Of a stretch of DNA of 64,000 nt, positions 9,538-19,483 are shown piece by piece. The stretch comes from Pontibacillus litoralis JSM 072002 (GTDB lineage Bacteria; Bacillota; Bacilli; Bacillales; BH030062): positions 62,001-126,000 of the forward strand of contig NZ_AVPG01000001.1 in the NCBI RefSeq assembly GCF_000775615.1, given 5' to 3'. Every line of letters starts with the position of its first letter. Position 1 is the first letter of the stretch. The position numbers and the translations under genes were made by a program. The notes under the pieces were generated by a model. It searched no databases. It was not told where the DNA came from and was given only the letters and a program-made list of their open reading frames with translations.

Positions 9538-10422
9538 TCAATTGTTTCGATTGCTAATGTAGTCAATTAATTCTACTAAAAGTGTATCATCTCCACCAGA
9601 TTGTTGAAGAGCCTCTTTTGCCTTTTGCGTATATTTATCTTTCTGGGCAATAGCTCCTTGTAAACCAAGCAATTGAGGATATGTACTTTTTTCATTTGTT
9701 ACGTCGCTTCCAACCGGTTTACCAATTGCTTGCTCATCACCTATAACATCTAATATGTCATCTTGAACTTGAAACAGAAGTCCTACATAAGTAGCATACG
9801 TTTCAATCTCTTTTCGTTGCTTTAACGTTGCCCCACCTATGTAAGCACCAGCTACAGCAGCGAAACGCAACAATTCGCCCGTCTTATGGCGGTGAATGGT
9901 TTCTAATTGTTCTAGGGTTAAAGACGTTTGTTCCCCTTCCATATCTAGCATTTGCCCAGCGACCATCCCCTCTGGGCCACTTGCTTTCGACAACTCTTTT
10001 GTTAAAAATACTTTTTCTTCGTCGTTTAATTGCTCCGCATTAGCAATAACATAGAACGCCGTAGTTAATAAAGCATCTCCAGCAAGAATCGCCGTAGCTT
10101 CATCAAATTGTTTATGATTAGTTGGCATTCCTCTTCGCATATCATCATCATCCATAGCCGGCAAATCATCATGAATTAATGAATACGTGTGGATCATTTC
10201 TAATGCACATGCAACTGGAAAGGCTCGCTTACTGTCACCACCGAATGCTTCACACGTTGCTAGCATTAGCGTAGGCCGGATTCTTTTTCCACCAGCATGA
10301 ATTGAGTAAAGCATGGAACGTTGTAGCCGTTCAGGGATTTGAAGAAGTGTCAATTGATGTTCTAGCTGATGATTTAATTGTTCCATTTTACTTTGCATAT
10401 ATTCTTTTAAAGTAATCGGCAC
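9538..10422 (-). CDS. ispA: Farnesyl diphosphate synthase IspA
   Basis: A polyprenyl synthase with both aspartate-rich motifs, DDLPAMDDDDMRRG and QDDILD, and a GGKRIRP substrate site. It joins isopentenyl units to make farnesyl diphosphate for quinones, undecaprenyl carrier and haem A. GTG at 10422 is preferred because AGGAGGA lies eight bases before it; this gives 294 residues, close to the 296 of B. subtilis, while the longer frame from 10470 would overlap xseB by 47 bases. Confidence 0.96.
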   Translation of the reverse strand: MPITLKEYMQSKMEQLNHQLEHQLTLLQIPERLQRSMLYSIHAGGKRIRPTLMLATCEAFGGDSKRAFPVACALEMIHTYSLIHDDLPAMDDDDMRRGMPTNHKQFDEATAILAGDALLTTAFYVIANAEQLNDEEKVFLTKELSKASGPEGMVAGQMLDMEGEQTSLTLEQLETIHRHKTGELLRFAAVAGAYIGGATLKQRKEIETYATYVGLLFQVQDDILDVIGDEQAIGKPVGSDVTNEKSTYPQLLGLQGAIAQKDKYTQKAKEALQQSGGDDTLLVELIDYISNRNN

Positions 10423-10423
10423 G

Positions 10424-10660
10424 CTATTCTTCCTCCTGAACATTAAATGGCTGCAACTCTCCTTGCTCATTCATAATTTGTTGCATTTGTTTTTCTACCT
10501 TCACTAATTTGTCGTTACACAGTTTAGAAAGTTTCATTCCTTCCTGATAAAATGTAATGGCTTTCTCTAAAGGGACATCACCCTCTTCTAATTTCTCAAC
10601 AATTTGCTCTAACTGCTTCATCGCGTCCTCAAAACTTATTTGTTCTTGTTGATTAGTCAT
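10424..10660 (-). CDS. xseB: Exodeoxyribonuclease VII small subunit
   Basis: A 78-residue helical protein with the family pattern [26 protein letters not shown] and YQEGMKL. It forms a multi-subunit complex with XseA, degrading single-stranded DNA from both ends. It overlaps the xseA end by 8 bases, and its stop lies one base before the ispA GTG, so translation of all three is coupled. Confidence 0.97.
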   Translation of the reverse strand: MTNQQEQISFEDAMKQLEQIVEKLEEGDVPLEKAITFYQEGMKLSKLCNDKLVKVEKQMQQIMNEQGELQPFNVQEEE

Positions 10661-12005
10661 CGTATTCCTCTCTTTCCATCCCCGATATTTGACAATCTAA
10701 TACCCCATCTTTCACCTTTACCTGTAAAACTTCACCTAGTTCCACGTCATCAACAGACTTCACAACATTACCCGATTCATTAAAAGGAATCGCATAGCCT
10801 CGTTTCATAATAGCTAATGGATTTAACAATGTTAATTTATTCAACATTTGATTGTATGAATGAACCTTATTTTGAACTTGAGACTCCATGCCTCTGTCAA
10901 GACGTTTAGTTACTTGATTTAGCTTATCGCTAGCACGGTCTTTGGCTGCTTGTGGCTGTTGTTGTTGTAGGCGATTGATCAATGTTGTAAACTTATCTTG
11001 TTTATTTGTACGCGTAATTACGTGAACGCGTTGCAATTGTTCGACGAGCTTATCTAACTCTTGTTCCTTTTGCTTTACCATTTGTTCAGGATAACGGAAA
11101 GCGTAAGACTTCTGGTAGCGGGCGATTTGTTCTTTTCCTTGTGACAACTGCATGCCCATCACTCGGTGTAATCGTCGCCCTAACAGCCTTACTTGATTTG
11201 TAAGTTCCACTTGAGAGGGCACAGCAATTTCCGCGGCTCCTGTAGGGGTAGGCGCACGATAATCTGCAACAAAGTCACTAATGGTGAAATCAGTTTCATG
11301 TCCTACAGCGGAAATAATCGGAATATGCGATGCCGCGATAGCACGGGCGACTATTTCTTCATTAAATGCCCACAGTTCTTCAATAGAACCACCGCCCCTC
11401 CCTGTAATGATCACGTCATCACTTTTTAGTTGATTAACGTAACTTATGGCTTGAGCTATTGAGTCAGCAGCATTTTTCCCTTGAACGAGTACAGGATATA
11501 CCGTTACTTGGGCTAAGGGATAACGCCTCTCTACAGTAGTGAGTATATCCCGTACCGCTGCCCCTGTTGGAGAAGTAATAACTGCAATGCTGCTTGGAAA
11601 ATCAGGTAACGGTTGCTTGCTTGCTGAATCAAACAGCCCTTCTTGCGTTAATTTTTTCTTTAATTCTTCGTAAGCTAAATACAAAGCGCCTACTCCATCA
11701 GGCTCCATTTGTTTAATATACAATTGATATTGCCCAACAGGCTCATAAACGCTAATTTCCCCACGAATAAAAACATTCATCCCGTTTTCAGGTGTGAATT
11801 TCAACGATCGGTTGTTACCAGCAAACATGACAGCATTAATGCGAGACTTTTCATCTTTAATCGTTAAATACATATGCCCACGACTATGAAGCTTAAAGTT
11901 TGATATTTCTCCTTTAAGCCACACTTCGTTTAAATGACGGTCTGTTTCCAATTTACGCTTTATGTATTTCGTTATAGCCGATACCGTTAAATATTTATCC
12001 GTCAC
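10653..12005 (-). CDS. xseA: Exodeoxyribonuclease VII large subunit
   Basis: About 450 residues: an N-terminal OB fold ([23 protein letters not shown]), a catalytic core with [14 protein letters not shown] and [28 protein letters not shown], and a C-terminal coiled coil. GTG at 12005 is chosen because GGAAG lies eight bases before it and family proteins start close to [15 protein letters not shown] at 12020 is the alternative. It overlaps the end of folD, so the two are translationally coupled. Confidence 0.96.
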   Translation of the reverse strand: MTDKYLTVSAITKYIKRKLETDRHLNEVWLKGEISNFKLHSRGHMYLTIKDEKSRINAVMFAGNNRSLKFTPENGMNVFIRGEISVYEPVGQYQLYIKQMEPDGVGALYLAYEELKKKLTQEGLFDSASKQPLPDFPSSIAVITSPTGAAVRDILTTVERRYPLAQVTVYPVLVQGKNAADSIAQAISYVNQLKSDDVIITGRGGGSIEELWAFNEEIVARAIAASHIPIISAVGHETDFTISDFVADYRAPTPTGAAEIAVPSQVELTNQVRLLGRRLHRVMGMQLSQGKEQIARYQKSYAFRYPEQMVKQKEQELDKLVEQLQRVHVITRTNKQDKFTTLINRLQQQQPQAAKDRASDKLNQVTKRLDRGMESQVQNKVHSYNQMLNKLTLLNPLAIMKRGYAIPFNESGNVVKSVDDVELGEVLQVKVKDGVLDCQISGMEREEYDD

Positions 12006-12876
12006 GAGATGTACTTCCATTCGTTACTTGGTTCATTTGTCTTGCTGCTTTAATTGTATTTTGCAACAACATCGTAATCGTCATTGGACCAACCCCTTTT
12101 GGAACAGGTGTAATGTAGGATGCCTTTTCTTTAGCAGAATCAAAATCAACATCCCCTACTATGGAGCCATCCTCTAAGCGGTTAATACCGACATCTATTA
12201 CAACTGCATCTTCTTTTATTTGTTTGTCTGTAATGAAATGTGCTTGTCCTATTGCAACAATTAAGATGTCCGCTTGTTGTAAATAACGATCTAATTGTTT
12301 CGTTCTAGAGTGACAGTACGTTACAGTTGCATGACGGTTGAGAAGCATTTGTCCAATTGGCTTTCCTACAATACGACTACGACCTAAAATGACAGCATGC
12401 TTTCCTTCAACCGTAATCCCTTTCTCATCTAACATAGTCATAATGCCATACGGTGTGCATGGAAGAAATGTATCTTTTCCCGCAATCATTCTACCAATAC
12501 TGATAGGATGAAAACCATCAACATCTTTTGCTGGAGATATTGCTTCAATGATAATATCTTCTGAAATATGACTTGGAAGAGGAAGTTGAACTAAAATGCC
12601 GTGTACAGTAGTGTCGTTATTCAACTGATCAATTAGACCCAATAGTTGTTGTTCAGAGGTGCTTGCTGGTAACTGAATTAAATTAGAATGCATCCCTATT
12701 TTTTTAGATGCCCGCTCTTTCCCTTTTACATAAGATAAAGACGCTGGGTTTTCCCCAACTAGAACAACCGTTAAACTCGGATAAATACCCTGTTCATGTA
12801 ACTTAGACACTTCATCTTTCATTTGTGCTCGTAAGTCATCTGCCAATTCCCTTCCATTAATGATGTGTGCAGACAT
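11995..12876 (-). CDS. folD: Methylenetetrahydrofolate dehydrogenase/cyclohydrolase FolD
   Basis: A 293-residue bifunctional enzyme with the catalytic SYVKGKERASKKIG region, the QLPLPSHI motif and the NADP-binding VILGRSRIVGKPIGQMLL. It interconverts methylene-, methenyl- and formyl-tetrahydrofolate, feeding purine and formyl-methionine synthesis; the glycine cleavage genes later in the window produce its substrate. It sits between nusB and xseA as in B. subtilis. Confidence 0.98.
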   Translation of the reverse strand: MSAHIINGRELADDLRAQMKDEVSKLHEQGIYPSLTVVLVGENPASLSYVKGKERASKKIGMHSNLIQLPASTSEQQLLGLIDQLNNDTTVHGILVQLPLPSHISEDIIIEAISPAKDVDGFHPISIGRMIAGKDTFLPCTPYGIMTMLDEKGITVEGKHAVILGRSRIVGKPIGQMLLNRHATVTYCHSRTKQLDRYLQQADILIVAIGQAHFITDKQIKEDAVVIDVGINRLEDGSIVGDVDFDSAKEKASYITPVPKGVGPMTITMLLQNTIKAARQMNQVTNGSTSRDG

Positions 12877-12897
12877 GTATGAACCCTCCTATTTTCA

Positions 12898-13287
12898 TTA
12901 ATCTACTATTTTACTTAATACGCCATTTACAAAGCTACTTGACTTATCATCACCGAATACTTTCGCTAATTCAATGACTTCATTTAATGTTACTTTTTCA
13001 GGAATGTCTTCTTCATAATCTAATTCATAAACTGCCATACGTAATAACGTTCTTTCAACAGATGCAATGCGGTTAAACGACCATTTTTCTAGATGGGTGG
13101 ATATTTTTTCATCAATTGTTTGTTTATATTTTTCTACCCCGTACACGAGCTGATTTACAAACGCATCATGAACTGGCAGCTCCTCACTTTCCATAACACT
13201 TTGTATTGCTTCGTCACTCGTAATATCATTCATATCCATTTGAAATATAGCTTGGAATGCCTTTTCTCTTGCTGTATGACGCTTCAT
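12898..13287 (-). CDS. nusB: Transcription antitermination factor NusB
   Basis: A 129-residue all-helical protein starting MKRHTAREKAFQAIFQMD, the arginine-rich boxA RNA-binding helix, and ending with DDKSSSFVNGVLSKI. With NusE it binds boxA in rRNA leaders and supports antitermination. The ATG at 13287 follows GGAG by seven bases and is preferred over TTG at 13293. Confidence 0.96.
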   Translation of the reverse strand: MKRHTAREKAFQAIFQMDMNDITSDEAIQSVMESEELPVHDAFVNQLVYGVEKYKQTIDEKISTHLEKWSFNRIASVERTLLRMAVYELDYEEDIPEKVTLNEVIELAKVFGDDKSSSFVNGVLSKIVD

Positions 13288-13414
13288 AATCAATCTCCTT
13301 TAAACGTATGATTCCGTAAGATGATACCATTTTACCAAAAGAAAAGCTACTAAGAAAAGTGAAAGTGCTATGTTTCGAACCACTTGCAACGTTCATCATA
13401 AAAAAGCAAAGAAA

Positions 13415-13449
13415 GCAGAGGCTATAAGTGATAACTTAATAACCTCTGC
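13415..13449 (-). terminator. Stem-loop between yqhY and nusB
   Basis: GCAGAGG and CCTCTGC pair across a 21-base loop on the minus strand, followed by a T-rich stretch (TTTCTTTGCTTTTTT). It may be a terminator or attenuator after yqhY; the large loop makes it weaker than others here. Confidence 0.5.
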
Positions 13450-13456
13450 TTGGACT

Positions 13457-13858
13457 TTATTCGTTTTCTCCAGCTTCTTTATCCGCTGTTGGTTCCATTT
13501 GGATGCCAACAATATGGACATTGATCTCCTTAATTTCAAGCGCCGTCATATTTTTCAATGCTTGACGAGTATTGTCTTGAATCATTTGTGCTATTTTAGG
13601 AATAGATACACCAAAGTCCAAAACTACATACGTATCAATGACAATACCTTCTTCTGTCAAATCCACTTTAATCCCTTTTGCATGGTTCACCTTACCTAAC
13701 CTTTCGGCTACATCTGTGGCAAAGTTACCTCTCATGCTAGCAACTCCTCCAACTTCAGAAACGGCAATACCAGCAATCACTTCAATTACTTCCGGTGCTA
13801 TTTCAATCGTTCCTAGCGCGGACCCTTCTCCAACATTTAACAGTGGTTTATCGTTCAA
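13457..13858 (-). CDS. yqhY: Asp23/Gls24 family protein YqhY
   Basis: A 133-residue member of the Asp23 family, with GTIEIAPEVIEVIAGIAVSE and the VDLTEEGIVIDTYVVLDFG strand pair. In Bacilli this gene follows accB-accC, and loss of YqhY in B. subtilis disturbs acetyl-CoA carboxylase activity, so a role in fatty-acid synthesis control is likely. The start is TTG at 13858 behind AAGGAGATG. It begins 18 bases after accC. Confidence 0.93.
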   Translation of the reverse strand: MNDKPLLNVGEGSALGTIEIAPEVIEVIAGIAVSEVGGVASMRGNFATDVAERLGKVNHAKGIKVDLTEEGIVIDTYVVLDFGVSIPKIAQMIQDNTRQALKNMTALEIKEINVHIVGIQMEPTADKEAGENE

Positions 13859-13876
13859 AATAACATCTCCTTTCCA

Positions 13877-15232
13877 TTACTCCTCTTCCATTATAGTATA
13901 ATGTTCGAGGAATTTCGTATTAAAATCACCTTCTCTAAATACATTGTGTGACATCATTTTATAATGGAATGGAATGGTGGTATGAACGCCCTCTACAACA
14001 AACTCGTCTAAAGCTCGTTTCATACGATCCATCGCTTCTTCACGTGTTTGACCATACGTAATTAATTTAGCAATCATCGAATCGTAATAAGGTGGTATAT
14101 TCCATCCTGGATATGCTGCCGAATCTACTCGAACCCCATATCCTCCAGGCGGTAAATACATTTCTACTTTACCTGGTGAGGGCATAAAGTTTTTAAATGG
14201 ATTCTCCGCATTTATACGACACTCAATAGACCAACCATTAAAGGTAATTTCATCTTGAGTGTACGTCAGTGTATCATTATTTGCAACATGTATCATTTCT
14301 TTAATTAAATCGACACCTGTTACCATTTCCGTTACAGGGTGCTCTACTTGAATACGCGTATTCATTTCCATGAAATAGAACGTTTCATTGTTTTGATCAA
14401 AAATAAATTCTACCGTACCAGCACCAGAGTAATAAACGGCTTCAGCAGCTTTAACAGCAGCTTGTCCCATCTCCTCTCTTAGTTCTGCGCTTAACGCCGG
14501 AGATGGCGACTCTTCTATTAATTTTTGCAGGCGACGTTGGACTGTACAATCACGCTCCCCAAGATGGATAACATTCCCGTGATTGTCAGCTAATATTTGG
14601 ATTTCAACGTGACGAAAATCTTCAATGTACTTTTCAATGTAAAGTCCAGGATTTCCGAACGCAGTTTCTGCCTCTTTTTGCGTTACACGAATTCCTTTGA
14701 CTAACTCATTCTCATCGCGTGCCACACGAATTCCTTTACCACCACCACCAGCAGTCGCTTTAATAATAACGGGGTAGCCAATTATATTTGCAATTCGCTT
14801 TCCATCTTCTTCGTCTTTAATTAATCCTTCAGAACCAGGAACTACAGGAACACCAGCTGCTTTCATTGTTTCTCTTGCGACATCTTTCGTTCCCATTTTA
14901 CGTATAGACTCCGCACTCGGGCCAACAAAAATAATATTACATTCTTCGCATAGCTCTGCGAAATCCGGATTTTCAGAAAGAAAGCCGTAGCCTGGATGAA
15001 TAGCATCCGATTCTGTTAACTTCGCCACACTCATAATATTCGTGAAATTCAAATAACTTTCACTACTTAAAGTCGGACCAATACAATACGCTTCGTCCGC
15101 TAACTGAACGTGTAACGATTCTTTATCTGCTTCTGAATAAACAGCTACTGTCTCAATATTCATCTCTTTACATGCACGAATAATTCGAACAGCAATTTCT
15201 CCTCTATTTGCAATTAAGAGTTTTTTAATCAT
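13877..15232 (-). CDS. accC: Acetyl-CoA carboxylase, biotin carboxylase subunit
   Basis: The 451-residue ATP-grasp enzyme has the glycine-rich loop GGGGKGIRV, the catalytic region [18 protein letters not shown] and the N-terminal [15 protein letters not shown]. It carboxylates biotin on AccB, the first half-reaction of malonyl-CoA synthesis. It starts 12 bases after accB, in one operon. Confidence 0.98.
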   Translation of the reverse strand: MIKKLLIANRGEIAVRIIRACKEMNIETVAVYSEADKESLHVQLADEAYCIGPTLSSESYLNFTNIMSVAKLTESDAIHPGYGFLSENPDFAELCEECNIIFVGPSAESIRKMGTKDVARETMKAAGVPVVPGSEGLIKDEEDGKRIANIIGYPVIIKATAGGGGKGIRVARDENELVKGIRVTQKEAETAFGNPGLYIEKYIEDFRHVEIQILADNHGNVIHLGERDCTVQRRLQKLIEESPSPALSAELREEMGQAAVKAAEAVYYSGAGTVEFIFDQNNETFYFMEMNTRIQVEHPVTEMVTGVDLIKEMIHVANNDTLTYTQDEITFNGWSIECRINAENPFKNFMPSPGKVEMYLPPGGYGVRVDSAAYPGWNIPPYYDSMIAKLITYGQTREEAMDRMKRALDEFVVEGVHTTIPFHYKMMSHNVFREGDFNTKFLEHYTIMEEE

Positions 15233-15244
15233 ATTTGCAACTCC

Positions 15245-15742
15245 TTACTTGGCTTTCACTAGGAATAATGGCTGACCGTATTCTACCAATTGTCCATTCT
15301 CCACTAATACTTCAACGATTTCTCCGCTTTGTTCTGCCTCAATCTCGTTAAACAGTTTCATCGCTTCTACAATGCAGACGACTGTATCTGCTTGCACAGC
15401 ATCTCCTACTTTTACGAAAGGATCTTCTTCTGGGGAAGAAGCTTCGTAAAATGTACCCACCATTGGAGATACGATTTCGAAATCATAATCTACATCTGCC
15501 TTCGCATTCACTTCATCTTGAACAGAATTAGAAACTTCAACTGTTTCCGCAGGAGCTGGAGCTACTTGTTGTGGCGGCTTAGCTTGTACTTCTTCTTTTG
15601 TTTGCGTTTGTATGCGTTCTACTACTTGTTCCTTTTGCTTCTTCATCGAGATGGTTGTCCCATTGCTTTCGTATGTAAATTCATCAATGGAGGAATCATC
15701 AATTAGTTTAATTAATTCACGAATCTCTTGAACTTTTAACAT
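15245..15742 (-). CDS. accB: Biotin carboxyl carrier protein AccB
   Basis: 165 residues: an N-terminal helical part, a flexible Pro/Ala/Glu-rich linker (residues 45-75) and a biotinyl domain whose site VEAMKLFNEIEA places the biotinylated lysine at K129. It carries carboxybiotin between AccC and AccDA. It is first in the accBC-yqhY run; a possible FapR-like site lies in its promoter region. Confidence 0.98.
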   Translation of the reverse strand: MLKVQEIRELIKLIDDSSIDEFTYESNGTTISMKKQKEQVVERIQTQTKEEVQAKPPQQVAPAPAETVEVSNSVQDEVNAKADVDYDFEIVSPMVGTFYEASSPEEDPFVKVGDAVQADTVVCIVEAMKLFNEIEAEQSGEIVEVLVENGQLVEYGQPLFLVKAK

Positions 15743-15775
15743 ATATGTGCACCCCTTTATCTAATTATAAACGTA

Positions 15776-15793
15776 ATAATAACAGGTACTAAT
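15776..15793 (-). promoter_or_regulatory. Possible FapR-like operator at the accB promoter
   Basis: The minus strand reads TTAGTACCTGTTATTAT. The left half equals the FapR operator half TTAGTAC and the right half is degenerate. It overlaps the -35 (TTAGTA) of a likely promoter whose -10 TATAAT sits 17 bases downstream; another TTAGTAC half lies near 15831-15837. FapR senses malonyl-CoA. Confidence 0.4.
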
Positions 15794-15956
15794 AACACCT
15801 CTTAATATTTTACGACAAATTTAGTACAAACTTCAACCTTTCATCATCTACGTGTCTGTGTATGAGCCATTCTATTTACGCTATTTTTTGTTTTTAACCG
15901 TCTTATAACAAGGGATTACACCCATATTATAACGTTGTAAACTTTTTTAAAAAAGA

Positions 15957-15984
15957 AAAAACCAGATGCGGCATACACCTGGTT
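15957..15984 (-). terminator. Terminator of the spoIIIA operon
   Basis: AACCAGGTG and CATCTGGTT pair across a short loop on the minus strand, followed by TTTTTT, at the spoIIIAH stop codon. Confidence 0.85.
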
Positions 15985-16573
15985 ATTGCTCATATGGCTG
16001 AAATTCTACTTCTACATTGGATACATTGTCTGTACCAAATTCATCATATACCATTTCCATTATTTGAACGGAATCTTCACGAGAAAGTTCATTTGCTTTA
16101 ACTGTAACAAACACTTTATCCTCTTTTGACCGAACGAGTACATCTGGATATTCTGCTTTCGCTTGTATAGTTTGTTCGACGACATCTTCTTTCATGCTCC
16201 GCTCCTCTAATTGGCGTTTTTGTGCTACTGCTTCGTTAACTTCTGATGCGGAAACATCTCCAGAGGAAACAATTTGCTCTAATTCTTCTAATTGCTTAGA
16301 TCTATTATCATCAATTTGCATACGCATCGCTACAAAATACTCATCACTCGACATGCTAGAAGTCATTTCTTCTGTTTGTTCCCCTTGTGTTTCAACAACA
16401 TCCTCTTCTGATGTAGCTTTCTCTTCTTGTGTACCTTCTCCTTCTTTCTGTTCTTCTTGATCATACAATAATGCAACTTGATCTTGAGATGGCGATGTCA
16501 TGTAATACACACTTAATACAATCATTAAACTAAGCATTGTTAACAACCAAACCGTTTGTTTCTTTAACATCAT
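15983..16573 (-). CDS. spoIIIAH: Stage III sporulation protein AH
   Basis: A 196-residue protein with one N-terminal membrane helix (residues 8-26), an acidic Glu/Gln-rich linker (residues 40-75) and a C-terminal ring-building domain related to YscJ/FliF (about residues 95-196). It sits in the mother-cell membrane and binds SpoIIQ across the intermembrane space to form the channel joining forespore and mother cell. It is the last gene of the operon. Confidence 0.95.
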   Translation of the reverse strand: MMLKKQTVWLLTMLSLMIVLSVYYMTSPSQDQVALLYDQEEQKEGEGTQEEKATSEEDVVETQGEQTEEMTSSMSSDEYFVAMRMQIDDNRSKQLEELEQIVSSGDVSASEVNEAVAQKRQLEERSMKEDVVEQTIQAKAEYPDVLVRSKEDKVFVTVKANELSREDSVQIMEMVYDEFGTDNVSNVEVEFQPYEQ

Positions 16574-16587
16574 ACAATTTCCTCCCT

Positions 16588-17238
16588 TTATTTTTTCGGC
16601 ATTACAGAAATACGATGTGTTGGTACATCCATACTTCGTGATACCGCTTCTTTAATCGATTGTTGTACTTTCATATGGTCTGCTCCTTTAGCCACGACGA
16701 GCACTCCTCTTACCGGTGCTTTCTCCGTCTTCACTAATACAGGTATCTCTTGATCTCCTTTTCTCGTTAAGACGACTTGACTTTCTTCCGTAACGTCCTC
16801 TACCGTCCGCTCCCCTCCATTACGATCCGTTTCTTCTGTAGTTTGGCGTCCATTTGATTCATTTTTTTCATATACTTTTACTTCTGTTGAATCCAAATTA
16901 ACCATCACTTCAACCTCTGATACTCCCTGTACTGCATTTAACAATTCTTGTAATTGTTGCTCATAGTAGCTTTCTTTCTCCGTCAACGCGTTCGATTGTT
17001 TTTGTTCTTTTTGTAAAAAAGTTTCTTGTTCTTGAGAAGTTGTTTCCGAATTAGCTTGATTCGTTTCGTCTTGTATAAGTGATGGAGATGGTTTGGGAGT
17101 AGCAAACAAGTCACTTACGATAAGTAATAGTAAGCCAAATAACGCAATGAGAAGTACATAGGCCATTTTCGTTGGTTTGTTACCATCTTCTGATTTTAGT
17201 TTCAGTAAGGATTGTAATTTAGAAAATGGTTGCTTCAT
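16588..17238 (-). CDS. spoIIIAG: Stage III sporulation protein AG
   Basis: Started at ATG 17238 (behind GGAGGGGTGGA), this is a 216-residue protein overlapping the spoIIIAF stop as ATGA. A membrane helix lies near residues 25-43, a Gln/Glu-rich stretch follows, and the C-terminal domain contains EVEVMVNLDSTEVKVYEKNE and RGVLVVAKGADHMKVQQSI. SpoIIIAG forms a large ring in the SpoIIIA-SpoIIQ feeding-tube complex. Confidence 0.95.
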   Translation of the reverse strand: MKQPFSKLQSLLKLKSEDGNKPTKMAYVLLIALFGLLLLIVSDLFATPKPSPSLIQDETNQANSETTSQEQETFLQKEQKQSNALTEKESYYEQQLQELLNAVQGVSEVEVMVNLDSTEVKVYEKNESNGRQTTEETDRNGGERTVEDVTEESQVVLTRKGDQEIPVLVKTEKAPVRGVLVVAKGADHMKVQQSIKEAVSRSMDVPTHRISVMPKK

Positions 17239-17861
17239 TCCACCCCTCCTTCCCACTGTATATCAATTTTTTCTTTCGGTATTTGCCATTCATCTGCAAG
17301 AAATTCCCTGACATGTTTAGTAGATGGTTGATTAACTTGTTGCTGATTACGCTCCTGAACGTTAATCGAAACATACTCTACATCCTCTACTCTCCCTTGC
17401 TGAGTTTCTCCTACATTAGAAGACAACACCACACTAAGTTGCTCTAACGTTTCAAAGCCTATTTCTTGATCCGTTGTAAACTGGAAGGAAAAGTCCTGAA
17501 TAGCTACTTCATGTTCATTCATCAACCCCTCTTTCACCTTATTTTCCAATTGGACAGCCATTTCTTCTAAAATATATGCACGTTGAGAGGCTTGTATTTC
17601 ACTTTTCTTTACTTCTATTAAATTTTCCATCTCTTCTACTTCCATTTCTTGATTCCAACTCATCATTTGCTCGGATAAAACTTGATTCATATCTGTTTGA
17701 AACAAATGAAAGATAGGCTGTAAAAAAATTAGAATCAATAGTAGGCCTACTACCATTTTTGTATATTTGCGAAATTGGGAGCTAGGAAGTAACAAATCTG
17801 ACACTAAGGCTAACAGTAAAAATAATATGATTTGCGTTACCCAGCTAATCAAATAATCCAC
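17235..17861 (-). CDS. spoIIIAF: Stage III sporulation protein AF
   Basis: 208 residues with two N-terminal membrane helices (about 7-24 and 34-52), a coiled-coil segment and a C-terminal soluble domain of the SpoIIIAF family ending EFLADEWQIPKEKIDIQWEG. It starts at GTG 17861 behind AAAGGAGGTG and overlaps spoIIIAG by four bases. It is a component of the mother-cell channel. Confidence 0.94.
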   Translation of the reverse strand: MDYLISWVTQIILFLLLALVSDLLLPSSQFRKYTKMVVGLLLILIFLQPIFHLFQTDMNQVLSEQMMSWNQEMEVEEMENLIEVKKSEIQASQRAYILEEMAVQLENKVKEGLMNEHEVAIQDFSFQFTTDQEIGFETLEQLSVVLSSNVGETQQGRVEDVEYVSINVQERNQQQVNQPSTKHVREFLADEWQIPKEKIDIQWEGGVE

Positions 17862-17874
17862 CCGTACACCTCCT

Positions 17875-19050
17875 TTATCTGATCATCATCGTAACGTTAC
17901 TAGTTACAACTAATAGGACAATCGTTAGGAAGAACATGAACGTAACGACTAACAACGCCGCAAAAATAAATAATATATGTTTTGCAATAATATCCATAGA
18001 AGAAATGATTGGTGCTCCTCCAACTGGCTGGAGAACGGCTGCAGCTATTTTGTAAATCAAGGCGATTGCTAACACTTTAATCGCTGGAAAAAGGGCTAAA
18101 GCTAGAATAAGAACAACACCTACAATACCGACTGTGTTCTTTAATAACAGAGAGGCACTTAGCACAGTGTCCGTTGCATCAGTGAACATTCGTCCCACGA
18201 CAGGAACAAAATTGCCTGTTACAAATTTCGTCGTTTTCATTGCAACACCATCAGTAATAGCGGTAGTAGCACCTTGTACAGAAATTACGCCTAAAAAGAT
18301 AGTTAAGAACGCACCTAATATCCCCATCGCTCCGTTACGTAACAATTGAGCAAGTTGAGTTACTTTATATTCCTCATTGATAGAACTAACGATACTTAAT
18401 AAAGCGGATAAAAATAGTAATGGGAGAATAATGGTAGAAATAAGAACACCACTTGAATGAATAAGAAAAAGAATAACTGGGTGAAAAAAAGAAACCGCCA
18501 TCACATTTCCGAACGTCGCCATCAATCCGAGCATAAGTGGAAGCAATGCAACCATAAAGCTACTCATCATCTCGATAGCATCCTTCGCATAAGAAACGGC
18601 TAAATAGAAACTGTTTAACGCTAACATAATGAGCACCATATATACGATTGCATAAGCTACTTTACTTACCGCTTGTTGTTCGAAAGCATTTTGTAACGAT
18701 TGCAGAATCATGCTAAACAACGTAAGAAACACTAACGTCCCAAGTAACTTTCCATTCATAACAAGTTCATAAAAGAAAAATTTCAGTAACCCCCCCACCC
18801 AACCTTGAATGGATACCGCATCGTGATTCTTCATAAATTCAGCAAACGAACCTTTCTGTAGTTCTGGTAAGTAGCCACCATAGTCTTCTACAACCTTTGT
18901 CCAATATTGCTGAATTTCCGTAAAAGAAATAGCACTCCACTGATCGCTTGTCCATTCTGGTTCAGAAGTCTGAGCATGCACGCTAATATCCAAGAAGAAA
19001 AAGAATGGAACAGCAATAAGTACAATAACAATGATTTGATGGATAGCTCT
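17875..19050 (-). CDS. spoIIIAE: Stage III sporulation protein AE
   Basis: A polytopic membrane protein of 391 residues from ATG 19050 (behind AAAGGGG), with a signal peptide ending near SVHAQTSEPEW and about seven later hydrophobic segments. B. subtilis SpoIIIAE has 399 residues. It contains the family segment TDATDTVLSASLLLKNTVG. It is a conserved, transporter-like part of the SpoIIIA complex. The longer frame to 19110 would put charged residues before the signal peptide and overlap spoIIIAD. Confidence 0.95.
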   Translation of the reverse strand, partial: RAIHQIIVIVLIAVPFFFFLDISVHAQTSEPEWTSDQWSAISFTEIQQYWTKVVEDYGGYLPELQKGSFAEFMKNHDAVSIQGWVGGLLKFFFYELVMNGKLLGTLVFLTLFSMILQSLQNAFEQQAVSKVAYAIVYMVLIMLALNSFYLAVSYAKDAIEMMSSFMVALLPLMLGLMATFGNVMAVSFFHPVILFLIHSSGVLISTIILPLLFLSALLSIVSSINEEYKVTQLAQLLRNGAMGILGAFLTIFLGVISVQGATTAITDGVAMKTTKFVTGNFVPVVGRMFTDATDTVLSASLLLKNTVGIVGVVLILALALFPAIKVLAIALIYKIAAAVLQPVGGAPIISSMDIIAKHILFIFAALLVVTFMFFLTIVLLVVTSNVTMMIR

Positions 19051-19078
19051 CATGCTCGAATCAATCCCCTTTCCTTTC

Positions 19079-19468
19079 TCACGCAGGAATAAAACGAAGA
19101 ATGGTTTCAATAACAGCTGTAAGAATTGGAACAGCTAAAACGAGAATAAATACTTTACCAGCTAATTCAATTTTGGATGCAACACTACTAAGCCCAGCAT
19201 CCCGAGTAATTTGCGCGCCAAACTCCGATATATAAGCGATGCCGATAATTTTTAATATCGTTTCTACATACATCCCATTTACATCTGCCTTTTGCGCAAT
19301 ATATTCTAACAACCCAAATACTTGTGCAATTGGTTGGATCAGTACTAAGAAAATAACAATTCCAGTAAATAACACGATGACAAACGCAACAGAAGCATGT
19401 TGATCCTTTAATAATATGAAAATGAAACTTGCAATCATTGCAAAAGATACAACCTGAAAAATAACCAT
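19079..19468 (-). CDS. spoIIIAD: Stage III sporulation protein AD
   Basis: 129 residues, almost entirely hydrophobic, with four predicted helices and the highly conserved VETILKIIGIAYISEFGAQ. It pairs with SpoIIIAC in the membrane base of the channel and lies 15 bases after it. Confidence 0.95.
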   Translation of the reverse strand: MVIFQVVSFAMIASFIFILLKDQHASVAFVIVLFTGIVIFLVLIQPIAQVFGLLEYIAQKADVNGMYVETILKIIGIAYISEFGAQITRDAGLSSVASKIELAGKVFILVLAVPILTAVIETILRFIPA

Positions 19469-19483
19469 TGCCCCACCATCCTG

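Noticed and set aside
9184-9557. Two open frames (66 and 96 residues) on opposite strands inside the ispA-oapA gap
   Set aside because: Composition is not protein-like, neither has a ribosome site, and both lie in the structured OLE RNA region.
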